A stretch of 37,507 bases of DNA from Clostridium sp. Cult1 (lineage in GTDB: Bacteria > Bacillota > Clostridia > Tissierellales > Tepidimicrobiaceae). This document shows positions 23,129 to 32,410 of this stretch, in pieces. How positions within the stretch are numbered: position 1 is the stretch's first letter; every line of letters begins with the position of its first letter. The notes under the pieces were generated by a model, which saw nothing but the letters and a program-made list of their open reading frames with translations, was not told where the DNA came from and did no database searches. The stretch is taken from NCBI RefSeq assembly GCF_021655095.1, contig NZ_PPXW01000001.1:647376-684882 (forward strand), written 5' to 3'. A program made the position numbers and the translations under genes.

Positions 23129-23323
23129 GTGAATTGCAAACTATGTAATCAAAAGGCAAGGAATGGTATTAATTTACTAGGGACAAATCTATGCAGTGAA
23201 TGTTTTACTGCTATAGCAACTATTTCCATATCCAATAAAAAGTACGATTATTATAAAGAGAAAATGAAGTTAATTTTAAAAAAATATATATACAGTAAGA
23301 TAATCTTAAACCCCGTAGAATAA
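23129..23323 (+). CDS. csfB: Gin (CsfB), anti-sigma factor of sporulation
   Basis: A 64-residue zinc-finger protein with CKLC at residues 3-6 and CSEC at about 28-31, matching B. subtilis Gin in length and motif spacing. Gin inhibits sigma-G in the forespore until engulfment and later sigma-E. The start is GTG 23129: the overlapping ATG at 23127 runs into a stop at once. As in Bacillus it precedes a yaaO-type decarboxylase and tmk. Its stop codon lies inside a terminator-like hairpin. Confidence 0.85.
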   Translation: MNCKLCNQKARNGINLLGTNLCSECFTAIATISISNKKYDYYKEKMKLILKKYIYSKIILNPVE

Positions 23324-23345
23324 AATACGGGGTTAAAACTTTTAG
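23309..23345 (+). terminator. Terminator-like hairpin at the end of gin
   Basis: AACCCCGTA (23309-23317) and TACGGGGTT (23326-23334) form a 9-bp stem around the stop codon region. The following AAAACTTTTAG is only weakly T-rich. Confidence 0.65.
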
Positions 23346-23391
23346 TAAATATTATATAATTAATATAAATATTATAGGCAGGTGAAAATTA

Positions 23392-24804
23392 ATGGAAACA
23401 CCTATTTTTGATGAAATAAAGAAATTATTAGATAAAAACCCAATATCCTTCCATACTCCAGGACATAAAGGAAAAAACACTTTAATAAATTGGGAAGAAT
23501 TTGTTCCCCAATTAGATATAACAGAGTTATATGGAATGGACAACCTTCATGATCCAAGAGGTATTATTAAAGAAAGTCAATTTTTAGCAGCAGAAACCTT
23601 TGGATCAAAAACTACTCTATACTCTATCAATGGAACTACAGGAGGAATTTACATAGCTTTGGGAACAATAACCAATCCGGGAGATAAGATATTAATTCAA
23701 AGAAATTCTCATAAATCTATATATAATGGAGCTATTTTAAATAGGTTGGAAATAGAATACATATATCCAAATTATAATAAAAACTATGGGTTATTTACAG
23801 GAGTAGATCTGGATATAATAGAAAAAAAACTGAAAGAATCTCCAGAAATAAAAGCAATAGTTTTAACCTATCCAGATTACTATGGAATCTGTTCCAATAT
23901 AAAAAGGGTAGCTGAATTAGCCTATAGATATGATAAACTATTATTAATAGATGAAGCTCATGGCAGCCATTTTGTCTTTTCGGAAAGACTACCTATATCT
24001 GCTCTAAAAGCAGGAGCAGATATAACGGTACAAAGTATCCATAAAACTTTACCTAGCTTTACTCAAACCTCTATGATTCATGTTGGTTCAAATCGGGTAA
24101 ATATAGAAAAATTAAAAACTATGTCCTCCCTCTACCAGACAACCAGCCCTTCTTACTTGTTTATGGTTTCTCTAGAAATTGCAAGGGCCTATATGGAAGG
24201 AGAAGGTAAGCTAAAACTAGAAAGAAATCTAAAAAAAATCCATGAATTAACAAAAGAATTGAAAAAAGTCCCAAGAGTTAACTTGTTTACTGGAGATAAA
24301 GAGGATAAAACCATCTTTGACAAAGATATTACCAAAATACTATTTAGAATAGATGGAATAACAGGACCTAGGTTAAGTGAGATATTAAGGGAGAAGTACA
24401 ATATTTATCTAGAAATGGAAGACTACAAATATTGTCTAGCATTAACTAGTCTGATGAACCAAGAAAGGGATTTTGATTTTCTAATAAAGGCTGTAGAAGA
24501 TATAGCAAAAAATATACCCTATGAAGAAACTAAAGATATAAATATAGAGATACCAAAACCTAAAATAGGCTTGCCAATCTATAAAGCCTTTTATAGGGAA
24601 AAAAAGGTTTTGAATTTAAATGACTCTATAGGAAAACTATCAGCTTCTTTTATAATCCCATATCCACCAGGGATACCCCTTATATGTCCAGGAGAATTAA
24701 TTACTAAAGACTTAATAGAATATATCTGGTTTTTAATGGATAAGGGTATAGAAATTATAGGGCTTATAGGCTATAATAGAGAAAAGATAGAAGTAGTAGA
24801 TTAG
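23392..24804 (+). CDS. Orn/Lys/Arg decarboxylase-family PLP enzyme (YaaO type)
   Basis: A 470-residue fold-type I PLP enzyme of the short Orn/Lys/Arg decarboxylase class. It has SFHTPGHKG at residues 19-27, the catalytic-lysine motif SIHKTLPSFTQTS near residue 219, and DEAHGSHF before it. The C-terminal domain ends with PYPPGIPLICPGE, typical of the class. B. subtilis places yaaO in the same position before tmk. The products would be polyamines or cadaverine; the precise amino acid cannot be given. Confidence 0.9.
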   Translation: METPIFDEIKKLLDKNPISFHTPGHKGKNTLINWEEFVPQLDITELYGMDNLHDPRGIIKESQFLAAETFGSKTTLYSINGTTGGIYIALGTITNPGDKILIQRNSHKSIYNGAILNRLEIEYIYPNYNKNYGLFTGVDLDIIEKKLKESPEIKAIVLTYPDYYGICSNIKRVAELAYRYDKLLLIDEAHGSHFVFSERLPISALKAGADITVQSIHKTLPSFTQTSMIHVGSNRVNIEKLKTMSSLYQTTSPSYLFMVSLEIARAYMEGEGKLKLERNLKKIHELTKELKKVPRVNLFTGDKEDKTIFDKDITKILFRIDGITGPRLSEILREKYNIYLEMEDYKYCLALTSLMNQERDFDFLIKAVEDIAKNIPYEETKDINIEIPKPKIGLPIYKAFYREKKVLNLNDSIGKLSASFIIPYPPGIPLICPGELITKDLIEYIWFLMDKGIEIIGLIGYNREKIEVVD

Positions 24805-24821
24805 AAGGGAATGACTTAATA

Positions 24822-25457
24822 TTGAAAGGAATATTTATAACATTAGAAGGGCCCGATGGATCTGGGAAAAGTACTATTATGAAACATATAGTGACCTACT
24901 TAAAAGATAAAAAAGCGGATTTTATATGGACTAGAGAACCAGGTGGAACAGAAATAGGAGAAAAAATTAGAAATATTATATTAGATGAAGAAAATAAAAG
25001 TATGGCTGCTGAAACGGAGGCCCTTCTTTACGCTGCATCAAGAGGTCAGCATGTACAGGAGAAGATTTTGCCAGCTTTGAAGGAAGGAAAAATTGTTCTT
25101 TGTGAAAGGTTTATCCTTTCAAGTTTGGCTTATCAAGGGGTAGGTAGAAAATTAGGCATAGAAGAAGTAAAGATGATAAACGATTTTGCCATCAAAGGCA
25201 TTAGACCAGACTTAACTTTGTTCTTTCATGTAGATCCAGGAACTACTCTTAATAGAAAGACTGAAGAAAAAGGAGGAGATAGATTAGAAAAAGAGGGAAT
25301 AGATTTTCATAGAGAAGTATATGATGGATATATGAAACTATTAAATATGTATCCAGAGAACACTCAAGTAATAGATGCCACTAAATCTATAGAAGAAGTA
25401 TTTAAGCAAAGCATTTATTATATAGAGAATATCCTTAAGAGGAGGAATGAAAAATGA
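24822..25457 (+). CDS. tmk: Thymidylate kinase
   Basis: A 211-residue dTMP kinase that makes dTDP for DNA synthesis. The P-loop GPDGSGKST is at residues 10-18, the DRX-like substrate segment is WTREPGGTEIG, and CERFILSSLAYQG is the family's ERY..S..AYQG motif. Translation appears to start at TTG 24822, with AGAAGGGA 11 bp upstream and no better start nearby. The 3' end overlaps darA by four bases, indicating coupling. Confidence 0.95.
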   Translation: MKGIFITLEGPDGSGKSTIMKHIVTYLKDKKADFIWTREPGGTEIGEKIRNIILDEENKSMAAETEALLYAASRGQHVQEKILPALKEGKIVLCERFILSSLAYQGVGRKLGIEEVKMINDFAIKGIRPDLTLFFHVDPGTTLNRKTEEKGGDRLEKEGIDFHREVYDGYMKLLNMYPENTQVIDATKSIEEVFKQSIYYIENILKRRNEK

Positions 25458-25780
25458 AACTAATAATCGCCATAGTTCAAGACCAAGATGCACCAGGTCT
25501 AGTAGATGATCTTATGGAAAGAGAATATAGAGTTACAAAATTAGCTTCTACAGGAGGATTTTTAAAGTCTGGGAATACTACCCTTTTAATGGGAGTAGAA
25601 GACGATTCAGTTGATGAGGTAATAAGGATAATTGAAGAAAATTGTAAAACTAGAGATATTACCACCTCTTTATTAACTGTATCCATGCCAGGAGATACCT
25701 ATATACCTTATCCATTAGAGGTAAAAGTTGGAGGAGCCACCTTGTTTATATTAGATGTGGAAAAGCATATTAAAATATAA
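25454..25780 (+). CDS. darA: Cyclic-di-AMP receptor DarA (PII-like), full length
   Basis: A 108-residue PII-like protein (YaaQ/DarA/PstA), a trimer that binds c-di-AMP. The family core is intact: MKLIIAIVQDQDA, RVTKLASTGGFLKSGNTTLLMGVE and the B-loop ending YIPYPLEVKVGGATLFIL. It starts within the tmk stop (ATGA overlap) and is followed by a shortened paralogue. The signalling output of DarA is not well defined; its position next to tmk-holB is conserved in Firmicutes. Confidence 0.92.
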   Translation: MKLIIAIVQDQDAPGLVDDLMEREYRVTKLASTGGFLKSGNTTLLMGVEDDSVDEVIRIIEENCKTRDITTSLLTVSMPGDTYIPYPLEVKVGGATLFILDVEKHIKI

Positions 25781-25795
25781 TTGGGAGGAATAAGA

Positions 25796-26080
25796 ATGAA
25801 ACTTATAGTTGCCATAGTTCAAGATGATTATTCATCAAAGGTTATAAAAAGCCTTATGAATAAAAAATATAGGACTACTAAGCTATCTTCTACAGGAGGT
25901 TTTTTAAAATCTGGTAATACAACTCTTTTAATAGGAGTAGATGATAAAAAAGTAGACGATGTTGTAAAAACCATAGAAGAAGAATGTAAAGGCAAAAAAG
26001 TTAAGAAGGAAAACGAAGAGATAAATATAGGTGGTGCAAATATATTTATATTGAATATGGAAGATTTTAAGAAGATATAG
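25796..26080 (+). CDS. Second DarA-like PII-type protein with shortened loop
   Basis: A 94-residue tandem paralogue of DarA. It keeps the nucleotide-binding RTTKLSSTGGFLKSGNTTLLIGVD segment, but the large B-loop is about 14 residues shorter and replaced by a charged GKKVKKENEEINIGGAN stretch. TTG 25781 is in frame, but GGGAGG fits ATG 25796. It may bind c-di-AMP with altered output, or form mixed trimers with DarA; neither can be told from sequence. It takes the place that yaaR has in Bacillus. Confidence 0.87.
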   Translation: MKLIVAIVQDDYSSKVIKSLMNKKYRTTKLSSTGGFLKSGNTTLLIGVDDKKVDDVVKTIEEECKGKKVKKENEEINIGGANIFILNMEDFKKI

Positions 26081-26095
26081 TTTTGGGGGAATTTC

Positions 26096-27073
26096 ATGGA
26101 CTTTAGTAAAATAATCGGACACCAAAGAATTATAGAGAATTTAAGAAATTCTATAGAGAAAGGTTATATATCTCATTGCTATTTATTTGAGGGAGAAGAA
26201 TCATTAGGTAAAAAAAAGGTAGCCTTAGCTTTAGCAAAAACTCTACTTTGTAAAGAACAAGACCTTGAACCTTGTAATAGGTGTAATTCATGTTTGAAAT
26301 TCGATAATTGGAATCATCCAGATTTAAAATTAATAGAGCCAGAAAAAGGTATAATTAAGAAAAAGGTAATCGATGATTTAATTAAACATATTAATATAGC
26401 TCCCTATGAGAGCAAAAGAAGGATAATAATTATAGACGATAGCCATGAAATGAGGATGGAGGGACAAAATGCCTTATTAAAAACTTTAGAAGAGCCTCCA
26501 TCCTATATTAATATTATATTGATAACTTCTAATAGCAACAATCTTATACCTACAATATTGTCTAGATGTCAAATAATAAAGTTTTATCCCGTAGAAAATG
26601 AAAAAATTGTGAAATTATTAAGTACAAAATATGACAAAACCATAGAAGAAGCTAATTTTATTGCTAATTTTACTAAAGGAAGTGTAGGCAAATCTATCAC
26701 TTTATGTCAATCTGAGGACTTTTTTAAAAAACGAAATGAAATTATTGATATAATCCATAGTATAATAAAGGGAGATAAGGCTAGGATATTTAACTCCATA
26801 GATTTTTTTATCAAAAACAAAGAAGATTATGAGGAAATATTAGATATTATTCTCTATTGGTTTAGAGATATAATGATATATAAGCAAGTCGGAGACTCAA
26901 GCCTTATAATAAATAGGGATAAAATTCCTTTATTATCTGATGTATCCTATTTAAATATTGAACGGATTAATGATATAATAGATAATATAGTAGATACAAA
27001 ACAAAATATTGACAGGAATGTAAATTACCAACTAGCTATAGAGACAATGTTTTTAGAAATGCAGGAGGTTTAA
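26096..27073 (+). CDS. holB: DNA polymerase III delta-prime subunit
   Basis: A 325-residue clamp-loader subunit. The opening FSKIIGHQRIIENLRNSI and HCYLFEGEESLGKKKVA are typical, with a degenerate P-loop as in other delta-prime proteins. The zinc module CNRCNSCLKF, the DDSHEMRMEGQNALLKTLEEPP segment and the SRC arginine-finger motif are all present. It follows the darA pair and precedes ricT, as in Bacillus. The start is ATG 26096 after GGGGGAA. Confidence 0.93.
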   Translation: MDFSKIIGHQRIIENLRNSIEKGYISHCYLFEGEESLGKKKVALALAKTLLCKEQDLEPCNRCNSCLKFDNWNHPDLKLIEPEKGIIKKKVIDDLIKHINIAPYESKRRIIIIDDSHEMRMEGQNALLKTLEEPPSYINIILITSNSNNLIPTILSRCQIIKFYPVENEKIVKLLSTKYDKTIEEANFIANFTKGSVGKSITLCQSEDFFKKRNEIIDIIHSIIKGDKARIFNSIDFFIKNKEDYEEILDIILYWFRDIMIYKQVGDSSLIINRDKIPLLSDVSYLNIERINDIIDNIVDTKQNIDRNVNYQLAIETMFLEMQEV

Positions 27074-27078
27074 AATAT

Positions 27079-27954
27079 ATGATAACAGTAGTAGGTGTAA
27101 GGTTTAAAAAGGCAGGAAAGATATATTATTTTGATCCTGATGAGTTTGACATAAATAAGGATGATTATGTAGTAGTAGAAACGGCTAGAGGAGTAGAATT
27201 TGGACATGTAATAGTAGGCCCAAAGCAGGTAACAGAAGAGGAAATAGTACCACCTTTGAAAAAGGTACTCCGGGTAGCTGAAGAGGAGGATTTTATAATT
27301 CATCAAAACAACAAAGATAAAGCTCAAGAAGCCTTTAAAATCTGTCAACAAAAAATAGAGGAACATAATCTAGAAATGAAATTAGTAGATGTAGAATATA
27401 CTTTTGACAACAATAAGGTTATTTTTTATTTTACTGCTGATGGTAGAGTGGATTTCAGAGAATTGGTAAAGGATCTAGCAGCTATCTTCAAGACTAGGAT
27501 AGAGTTAAGACAAATTGGTGTAAGGGATGAAGCTAAAATGGTAGGAGGACTAGGCCCTTGTGGTAAGCCAGTATGCTGTACTACCTTTTTAGGAGAATTT
27601 GAACCTGTTTCTATAAAGATGGCCAAGGAACAAAGCTTATCTTTAAATCCTACTAAGATTTCTGGATTATGTGGAAGGCTTATGTGTTGTTTAAAATACG
27701 AGCAGGAAACATATGAAAAATTATTGGAGAAGATGCCTACAGTAGGAACTATAGTCATAACTCCTGAAGGCAAAGGAACTATAATAGATACTTATACTCT
27801 ATTGGAAATGGTGAAGGTCAAAGTAAAACTTGATGATGATTCTGAGGAATTATTTAATCATAAAGTAGATGAAATAATTATTACAAATGAGAGGGACCCT
27901 CAGTATACCGATGAAGTAGATGGGGAAGAAGAAGATCTGGAAAATTTGGAATAA
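27079..27954 (+). CDS. ricT: RicT/YaaT, PSP1-domain protein
   Basis: A 291-residue PSP1 protein. The domain core has GGLGPCGKPVCCTTFLG and SGLCGRLMCCLKYE, with paired cysteines that in B. subtilis help the RicA-RicF-RicT complex carry 4Fe-4S clusters. That complex affects RNA processing by RNase Y and entry into sporulation and competence. The C-terminus is acidic. It follows holB by 5 bp. RicA and RicF are not in this window. A small ferredoxin gene follows about 100 bp downstream. Confidence 0.9.
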   Translation: MITVVGVRFKKAGKIYYFDPDEFDINKDDYVVVETARGVEFGHVIVGPKQVTEEEIVPPLKKVLRVAEEEDFIIHQNNKDKAQEAFKICQQKIEEHNLEMKLVDVEYTFDNNKVIFYFTADGRVDFRELVKDLAAIFKTRIELRQIGVRDEAKMVGGLGPCGKPVCCTTFLGEFEPVSIKMAKEQSLSLNPTKISGLCGRLMCCLKYEQETYEKLLEKMPTVGTIVITPEGKGTIIDTYTLLEMVKVKVKLDDDSEELFNHKVDEIIITNERDPQYTDEVDGEEEDLENLE

Positions 27955-27961
27955 AAAATAA

Positions 27962-28222
<261 letters not shown>

Positions 28223-28236
28223 TAACCCAAAATAGA

Positions 28237-28262
28237 AAAGACCCTGTGCAGGGTCTTTTTTA
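28237..28262 (+). terminator. Intrinsic terminator of the ferredoxin gene
   Basis: AAAGACCCTG and CAGGGTCTTT form a 10-bp stem around TG, followed by T residues. Confidence 0.92.
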
Positions 28263-28283
28263 GTAATGTTAAGGAGAATAAAA

Positions 28284-29117
28284 ATGAACAAAGGAATTCT
28301 TTATATATGTCCTACTCCAATAGGTAATTTGGAGGATATAACCCTTAGAACCATAAGAATATTGAAAGAAGTAGATTTAATAGCAGCAGAAGATACAAGA
28401 CATACTATTAAACTTTTAAATCATTATAATATAAAAAAACCTTTAATATCCTATCACGAACATAATAAAAAATCTAAGGGAGATTTATTGATAGAAAAGT
28501 TAAAATCTGGGCAAGACATTGGAATTGTTACTGATGCAGGAATGCCTGGCATATCGGACCCAGGAGAAGATATTATCCATCTGAGTATACAAAATGGAAT
28601 AGAGGTTATAGTTTTACCAGGACCCACAGCTTCTATTGCTGCATTAGTAGTTTCAGGTCTTCCTACAGATAAATTTGTTTTTGAAGGCTTCCTTCCATCT
28701 AAAAAGAAAGATCGGATAAAAGAATTAGAAAGATTAAAAGACGAAACAAGGACTATAATCCTTTATGAGGCTCCCCATAGACTATTAAGCCTTTTAATGG
28801 ATATGGAAAAGGTTTTAGGCAATAGACAAATATCTATATCGAGAGAATTGACCAAGATACATGAAGAAACCTTTAGAGGGTACATATCCGAAGGTATAGA
28901 AAAATTTGAAGCCCAAAAGCCTAAGGGGGAGTTTGCTCTAATAGTAAAAGGGGCAGAAATAAAAGAGGAGGACTTATTTCAAAATATAAGTATAAAAGAA
29001 CATATAAAATTATATATGGAGGAAGGTCTATCTAAAAAAGATGCAGTGAAAAAGGTAGCTGAGGATAGGAGGATGTCTAAGAATTTAGTCTATAGGGAGA
29101 GCATTGAAATAGAATAA
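28284..29117 (+). CDS. rsmI: 16S rRNA (cytidine-1402 2'-O)-methyltransferase
   Basis: A 277-residue SAM-dependent methyltransferase of the tetrapyrrole-methylase fold. RsmI features are the start GILYICPTPIGNLEDITLR, AAEDTRHTIKLLNHY, SYHEHN, and TDAGMPGISDPGE. It methylates the 2'-hydroxyl of C1402 in 16S rRNA at the decoding site. An ATG at 28266 is also in frame, but AAGGAG at 28271 fits ATG 28284. The position before abrB matches Bacillus yabC-abrB. Confidence 0.94.
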   Translation: MNKGILYICPTPIGNLEDITLRTIRILKEVDLIAAEDTRHTIKLLNHYNIKKPLISYHEHNKKSKGDLLIEKLKSGQDIGIVTDAGMPGISDPGEDIIHLSIQNGIEVIVLPGPTASIAALVVSGLPTDKFVFEGFLPSKKKDRIKELERLKDETRTIILYEAPHRLLSLLMDMEKVLGNRQISISRELTKIHEETFRGYISEGIEKFEAQKPKGEFALIVKGAEIKEEDLFQNISIKEHIKLYMEEGLSKKDAVKKVAEDRRMSKNLVYRESIEIE

Positions 29118-29119
29118 AA

Positions 29120-29145
29120 AAACCCGTCATATAGGCGGGTATTAA
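29120..29145. terminator. Terminator between convergent rsmI and abrB
   Basis: AAACCCGTC and GGCGGGT pair (one wobble) around ATATA. A-rich before and T-containing after, it could serve both converging genes. Confidence 0.6.
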
Positions 29146-29147
29146 GG

Positions 29148-29387
29148 TTACTTTCTAAGGTCTTCCATACAGGAAGGACATATGTTTTTACCTTTAAAGG
29201 TAGTAACATCCTTAGCTTGTCCACAAAAGATACAAGCAGGAGCATATTTTTTTAGAATTATATGTTCTCCATCAACAAATATTTCTAATGCATCCTTTAC
29301 CTCAATGTCTAGATTCCTTCGTAATTCAATAGGTATAACAACTCTACCTAATTCGTCTACTTTTCTTACTATTCCAGTTGATTTCAT
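29148..29387 (-). CDS. abrB: AbrB-family transition-state regulator with zinc-finger-like tail
   Basis: A 79-residue swapped-hairpin DNA-binding protein. Residues 1-50 follow B. subtilis AbrB closely (MKSTGIVRKVDELGRVVIPIEL, then KDALEIFVDGEHIILKKY). The C-terminal half differs: it holds Cys52-x2-Cys55 and Cys70-x2-Cys73, probably a zinc finger, as in clostridial AbrB proteins. ATG 29387 lies 7 bp after AGGAGG; the ATG at 29393 is too close. AbrB represses stationary-phase and sporulation genes during growth. Confidence 0.92.
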   Translation of the reverse strand: MKSTGIVRKVDELGRVVIPIELRRNLDIEVKDALEIFVDGEHIILKKYAPACIFCGQAKDVTTFKGKNICPSCMEDLRK

Positions 29388-29437
29388 AATCATTCCTCCT
29401 ATTTTGATGGTCATAATCGACTTTTTTCTACAATAAA

Positions 29438-29466
29438 AGAATACCATAACTACCAAAATAAGTCAA
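29438..29466 (-). promoter_or_regulatory. abrB promoter
   Basis: On the minus strand TTGACT (29466-29461) and TATTCT (29443-29438) are separated by 17 bp, about 50 bp upstream of the abrB start. Confidence 0.65.
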
Positions 29467-29523
29467 TACAAAATGTTAAAATATATACAATATATTTGTT
29501 ATCATCCCATAAGAGGTGAGAAA

Positions 29524-30519
29524 ATGTATAATATTAATGAAGAATTAAAGGATAAGATAGTATATTTAAATCAAATTTTATTAGACAAATATAAGGAATT
29601 ATTATCTTTAGATAAAAAATTCATTAGAAATTTCATAGAAGAAAATGTAGGGCCCATAAAAAAGATAGTAAAATTAACAGCAGATGAATTAGCTTGTTAT
29701 TCAGAAAAGGGAGGTATATTAGGAGTAGATGGTTCTAATAATAGGATGGGAGGAGCCTATCCCCATTTTGTAGAAGTCTATCAAGGTTTAGCTAAATCTA
29801 CCATATATAGAGACAAACCCATATATAAAACTGATTTCTATACTCCTTTATATTCTGAAAAAGAAGAAAATAATATTTTAGAAAATACTATGGAAAGGGA
29901 TCAATCCATCAGAAGTCAAAAGCTTTCAACCATAGAGGTAGAGGTAGCATTGGAGGGGGTTCGTGAACTCAAACCCTATGCAGTAATAATGGATGGCTCT
30001 CTTATTAGATACTATATAGAAAGTTTCGATAAATGGATGGAACTTAGGAAAGAATGTGAAGAAAAAAATATTATATTAATAGGAGTAATAAAGGACATAA
30101 AAACTTCTATAATAGGAGATTTACTCTTAAAGGATAAATCCCTACCTATAAAGGAGTCTCTCCATGATAGAGAATTATTATATGGTTTATTAGAATATGG
30201 AGAAATGGTCCCCATTCAATCGGAAGTTGCTAAGAAAGCTGAAGAAGGATTATCATCATTATTTATGAGGGGTTCCGATGCTCCTAATGTAATAGGAATG
30301 GATATATTAGATAGTCAAAGAGATTATTTAGAAGAGATGGCCAGACTGGTACTGACTTTAACTCCTAAAGACGGTAGAGGAGTTCCCCTTTGGATAGATA
30401 TAATAGATAGGGAAGTGCGAATACCTGATGAGATGATAAGAGGATTATTAGAATCCTATTTAGATAGAGAAATACTAGAGAAATTCTTTATTTCTGAAAG
30501 GGATAAAAGAACATTATAG
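29524..30519 (+). CDS. nurA: NurA-type nuclease
   Basis: A 331-residue nuclease of the NurA family, 5'-3' exonuclease/endonuclease partners of the HerA translocase in DNA end processing. The metal-site aspartates are in GVDGSNNRMGG (about residue 71) and VIMDGSLIRYY (about residue 157). The start ATG 29524 follows AGAGGTGAG; an upstream TTG-rich extension is not supported. The herA gene follows by 12 bp. HerA-NurA is best known from archaea but occurs in many bacteria. Confidence 0.88.
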   Translation: MYNINEELKDKIVYLNQILLDKYKELLSLDKKFIRNFIEENVGPIKKIVKLTADELACYSEKGGILGVDGSNNRMGGAYPHFVEVYQGLAKSTIYRDKPIYKTDFYTPLYSEKEENNILENTMERDQSIRSQKLSTIEVEVALEGVRELKPYAVIMDGSLIRYYIESFDKWMELRKECEEKNIILIGVIKDIKTSIIGDLLLKDKSLPIKESLHDRELLYGLLEYGEMVPIQSEVAKKAEEGLSSLFMRGSDAPNVIGMDILDSQRDYLEEMARLVLTLTPKDGRGVPLWIDIIDREVRIPDEMIRGLLESYLDREILEKFFISERDKRTL

Positions 30520-30531
30520 GAGGGGAAAAGG

Positions 30532-32370
30532 ATGAAGGTAGTTGGTATTACTACTCAACAAGAAGTATATGTAGGTTCCAAAGACAGGAATTTTAGAATT
30601 AATGAATTTTTAATTATAGTAGACCCTTATCAAGGAGATTTAATAGGGGAAGTGGTAGAGGCTAAAACCTATAATAGGTATATGCCCTTAAGTATGCATG
30701 GTGAGCTAGCTGATAGTTCTGTCATAGAGTCTTTGAAGGCAATAGGATATAATATAGAAGAGGATACCATATATATTGGAAAGATAAGGCTTTTAAACGA
30801 AGCTCTATACCCAGTAGAAACAGGCTCTAATGTAAGAGTTCCCATCTTTGAAGAAGTCAAAGATCTAATGATAAAATCTTCCCCTGAGGAAGGGCTAGTA
30901 TTAGGTATTATAAAGAATACAGATCAAATGGCGGCTAATATGGATGAAGAATTTAACGAATTACTATATACCTTTGAAGAAGGAGAACTGAAAAAACAAA
31001 GGGATATTCCCTATATATTCGATATAAAATCTATGCATCAATATCCCCATATTGGAGTATTTGGTGGTTCTGGATCAGGGAAGTCTTTTGGCCTTAGAGT
31101 TGTTTTAGAGGAATTAATGGATTTAAATATTCCTACTATAGTATTGGATCCCCATTTTGAAATGGACTTTAGCCAAATAGGAGAATATATGCCTAAGGAG
31201 AAAATAAAAGATTATAAAGACAGATTCAAATGTTTACAAGTAGGATTCCATGTAGGTGTTCGTTTTGAGGATTTATCCCATCAAGACATTAAAAATCTAC
31301 TAGATGCATCTAGTCCATTGACGGATGCTATGAGTAATGTTGTAGATATACTATTTAAAAGAAACGATTCCTATAATAGCTTTCATAATAGACTTAAAAT
31401 GCTGGCAGAAGCCCAAGAGGAAGGCTCATTAGATAGAATAGTTAGAAGAATAGAAGAAAGTAGTCCAGGACTAGAAAAAGAAGGTTGGCAAAAGAGGAAG
31501 GAAGTATATTTAAACTATGATAAAACATGTCCCTATAGTTCTGTTAGAGGAATTATTTGGAGATTGAATAGGTTAGACAATGAAGGAATATTTAGTAAAG
31601 ATATTAAACCCATTGAAGAAGGCTTACATATGGGGAAATTAATTGTAATACAAGGGAACACTAGGATACTTCAAGTATTTAGCACCTATCTATTAAACAA
31701 TCTATACCATAAGAGAAGGGATTATAAGGATGCCATATATAAAAATACTACAGCAGATTATTTCCCGCCTTTCATTGTAGTAACAGACGAAGCTCATAAT
31801 TTTGCGCCAAAAGGCTATGATTCGCCATCTAAATCCATATTAAAGGAGATATCCCAAGAGGGTAGAAAGTATGGAGCTTTTTTAATACTAGCTACTCAAC
31901 GGCCAACTTTATTAGATGAAACTATAACAGCTCAATTGAATACCAAATTTATATTTAGAACTGTAAGAGCTTCGGATATACAGACAATAAAAGAGGAAAC
32001 GGATATTACAGAAGAAGAAGCTAGAAGATTACCTTATTTGAGAACAGGAGATGTATTTATATCTGAAGCCTCCATGGGAAGGACTATATTCGCTAGGATT
32101 AGGGCAGCTAATACTACTAGTCCTCATAGGGAAAATCCTTTTGATGAATTAAAAAATAAAACTGTAGAAGATGATAATAAATTTTTACAAATAATAGAGG
32201 ATAAACTTCCAATTAATGGAGATGATTTTATTAATATAATAAAAGAAATAGAATCGGAAACAGGCCTTACTTATCCTATAGGACTATTTGAAGAAAAGCT
32301 GAATAACTTAGTAGACAAAGGTCAATTAAAAAAAGAAAAAACTCCATTTTTCAACATATATAAAAAATAA
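30532..32370 (+). CDS. herA: HerA-type DNA translocase ATPase
   Basis: A 612-residue hexameric-type ATPase of the HerA/FtsK group. An N-terminal HAS-barrel-like beta domain comes first (about 1-100). The ATPase core has Walker A GGSGSGKS at 178-185, Walker B VVTDEAHNFAP near 415-425, and the ATQRP sensor and FRTVRASD arginine region after it. With NurA it would pump and degrade DNA at ends. The pair lies between abrB and spmAB. Related HerA-nuclease pairs also act in phage defence, so that role is an alternative. Confidence 0.9.
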   Translation: MKVVGITTQQEVYVGSKDRNFRINEFLIIVDPYQGDLIGEVVEAKTYNRYMPLSMHGELADSSVIESLKAIGYNIEEDTIYIGKIRLLNEALYPVETGSNVRVPIFEEVKDLMIKSSPEEGLVLGIIKNTDQMAANMDEEFNELLYTFEEGELKKQRDIPYIFDIKSMHQYPHIGVFGGSGSGKSFGLRVVLEELMDLNIPTIVLDPHFEMDFSQIGEYMPKEKIKDYKDRFKCLQVGFHVGVRFEDLSHQDIKNLLDASSPLTDAMSNVVDILFKRNDSYNSFHNRLKMLAEAQEEGSLDRIVRRIEESSPGLEKEGWQKRKEVYLNYDKTCPYSSVRGIIWRLNRLDNEGIFSKDIKPIEEGLHMGKLIVIQGNTRILQVFSTYLLNNLYHKRRDYKDAIYKNTTADYFPPFIVVTDEAHNFAPKGYDSPSKSILKEISQEGRKYGAFLILATQRPTLLDETITAQLNTKFIFRTVRASDIQTIKEETDITEEEARRLPYLRTGDVFISEASMGRTIFARIRAANTTSPHRENPFDELKNKTVEDDNKFLQIIEDKLPINGDDFINIIKEIESETGLTYPIGLFEEKLNNLVDKGQLKKEKTPFFNIYKK

Positions 32371-32410
32371 GTTTCTATTTATCGTGCCAGGTATATATAA
32401 TTATTAAATA

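Noticed and set aside
23309-23334. CCCCGTA hairpin considered as a further ribosome-site-masking hairpin
   Set aside because: The next start codon is about 57 bp downstream and its ribosome site is outside the hairpin.
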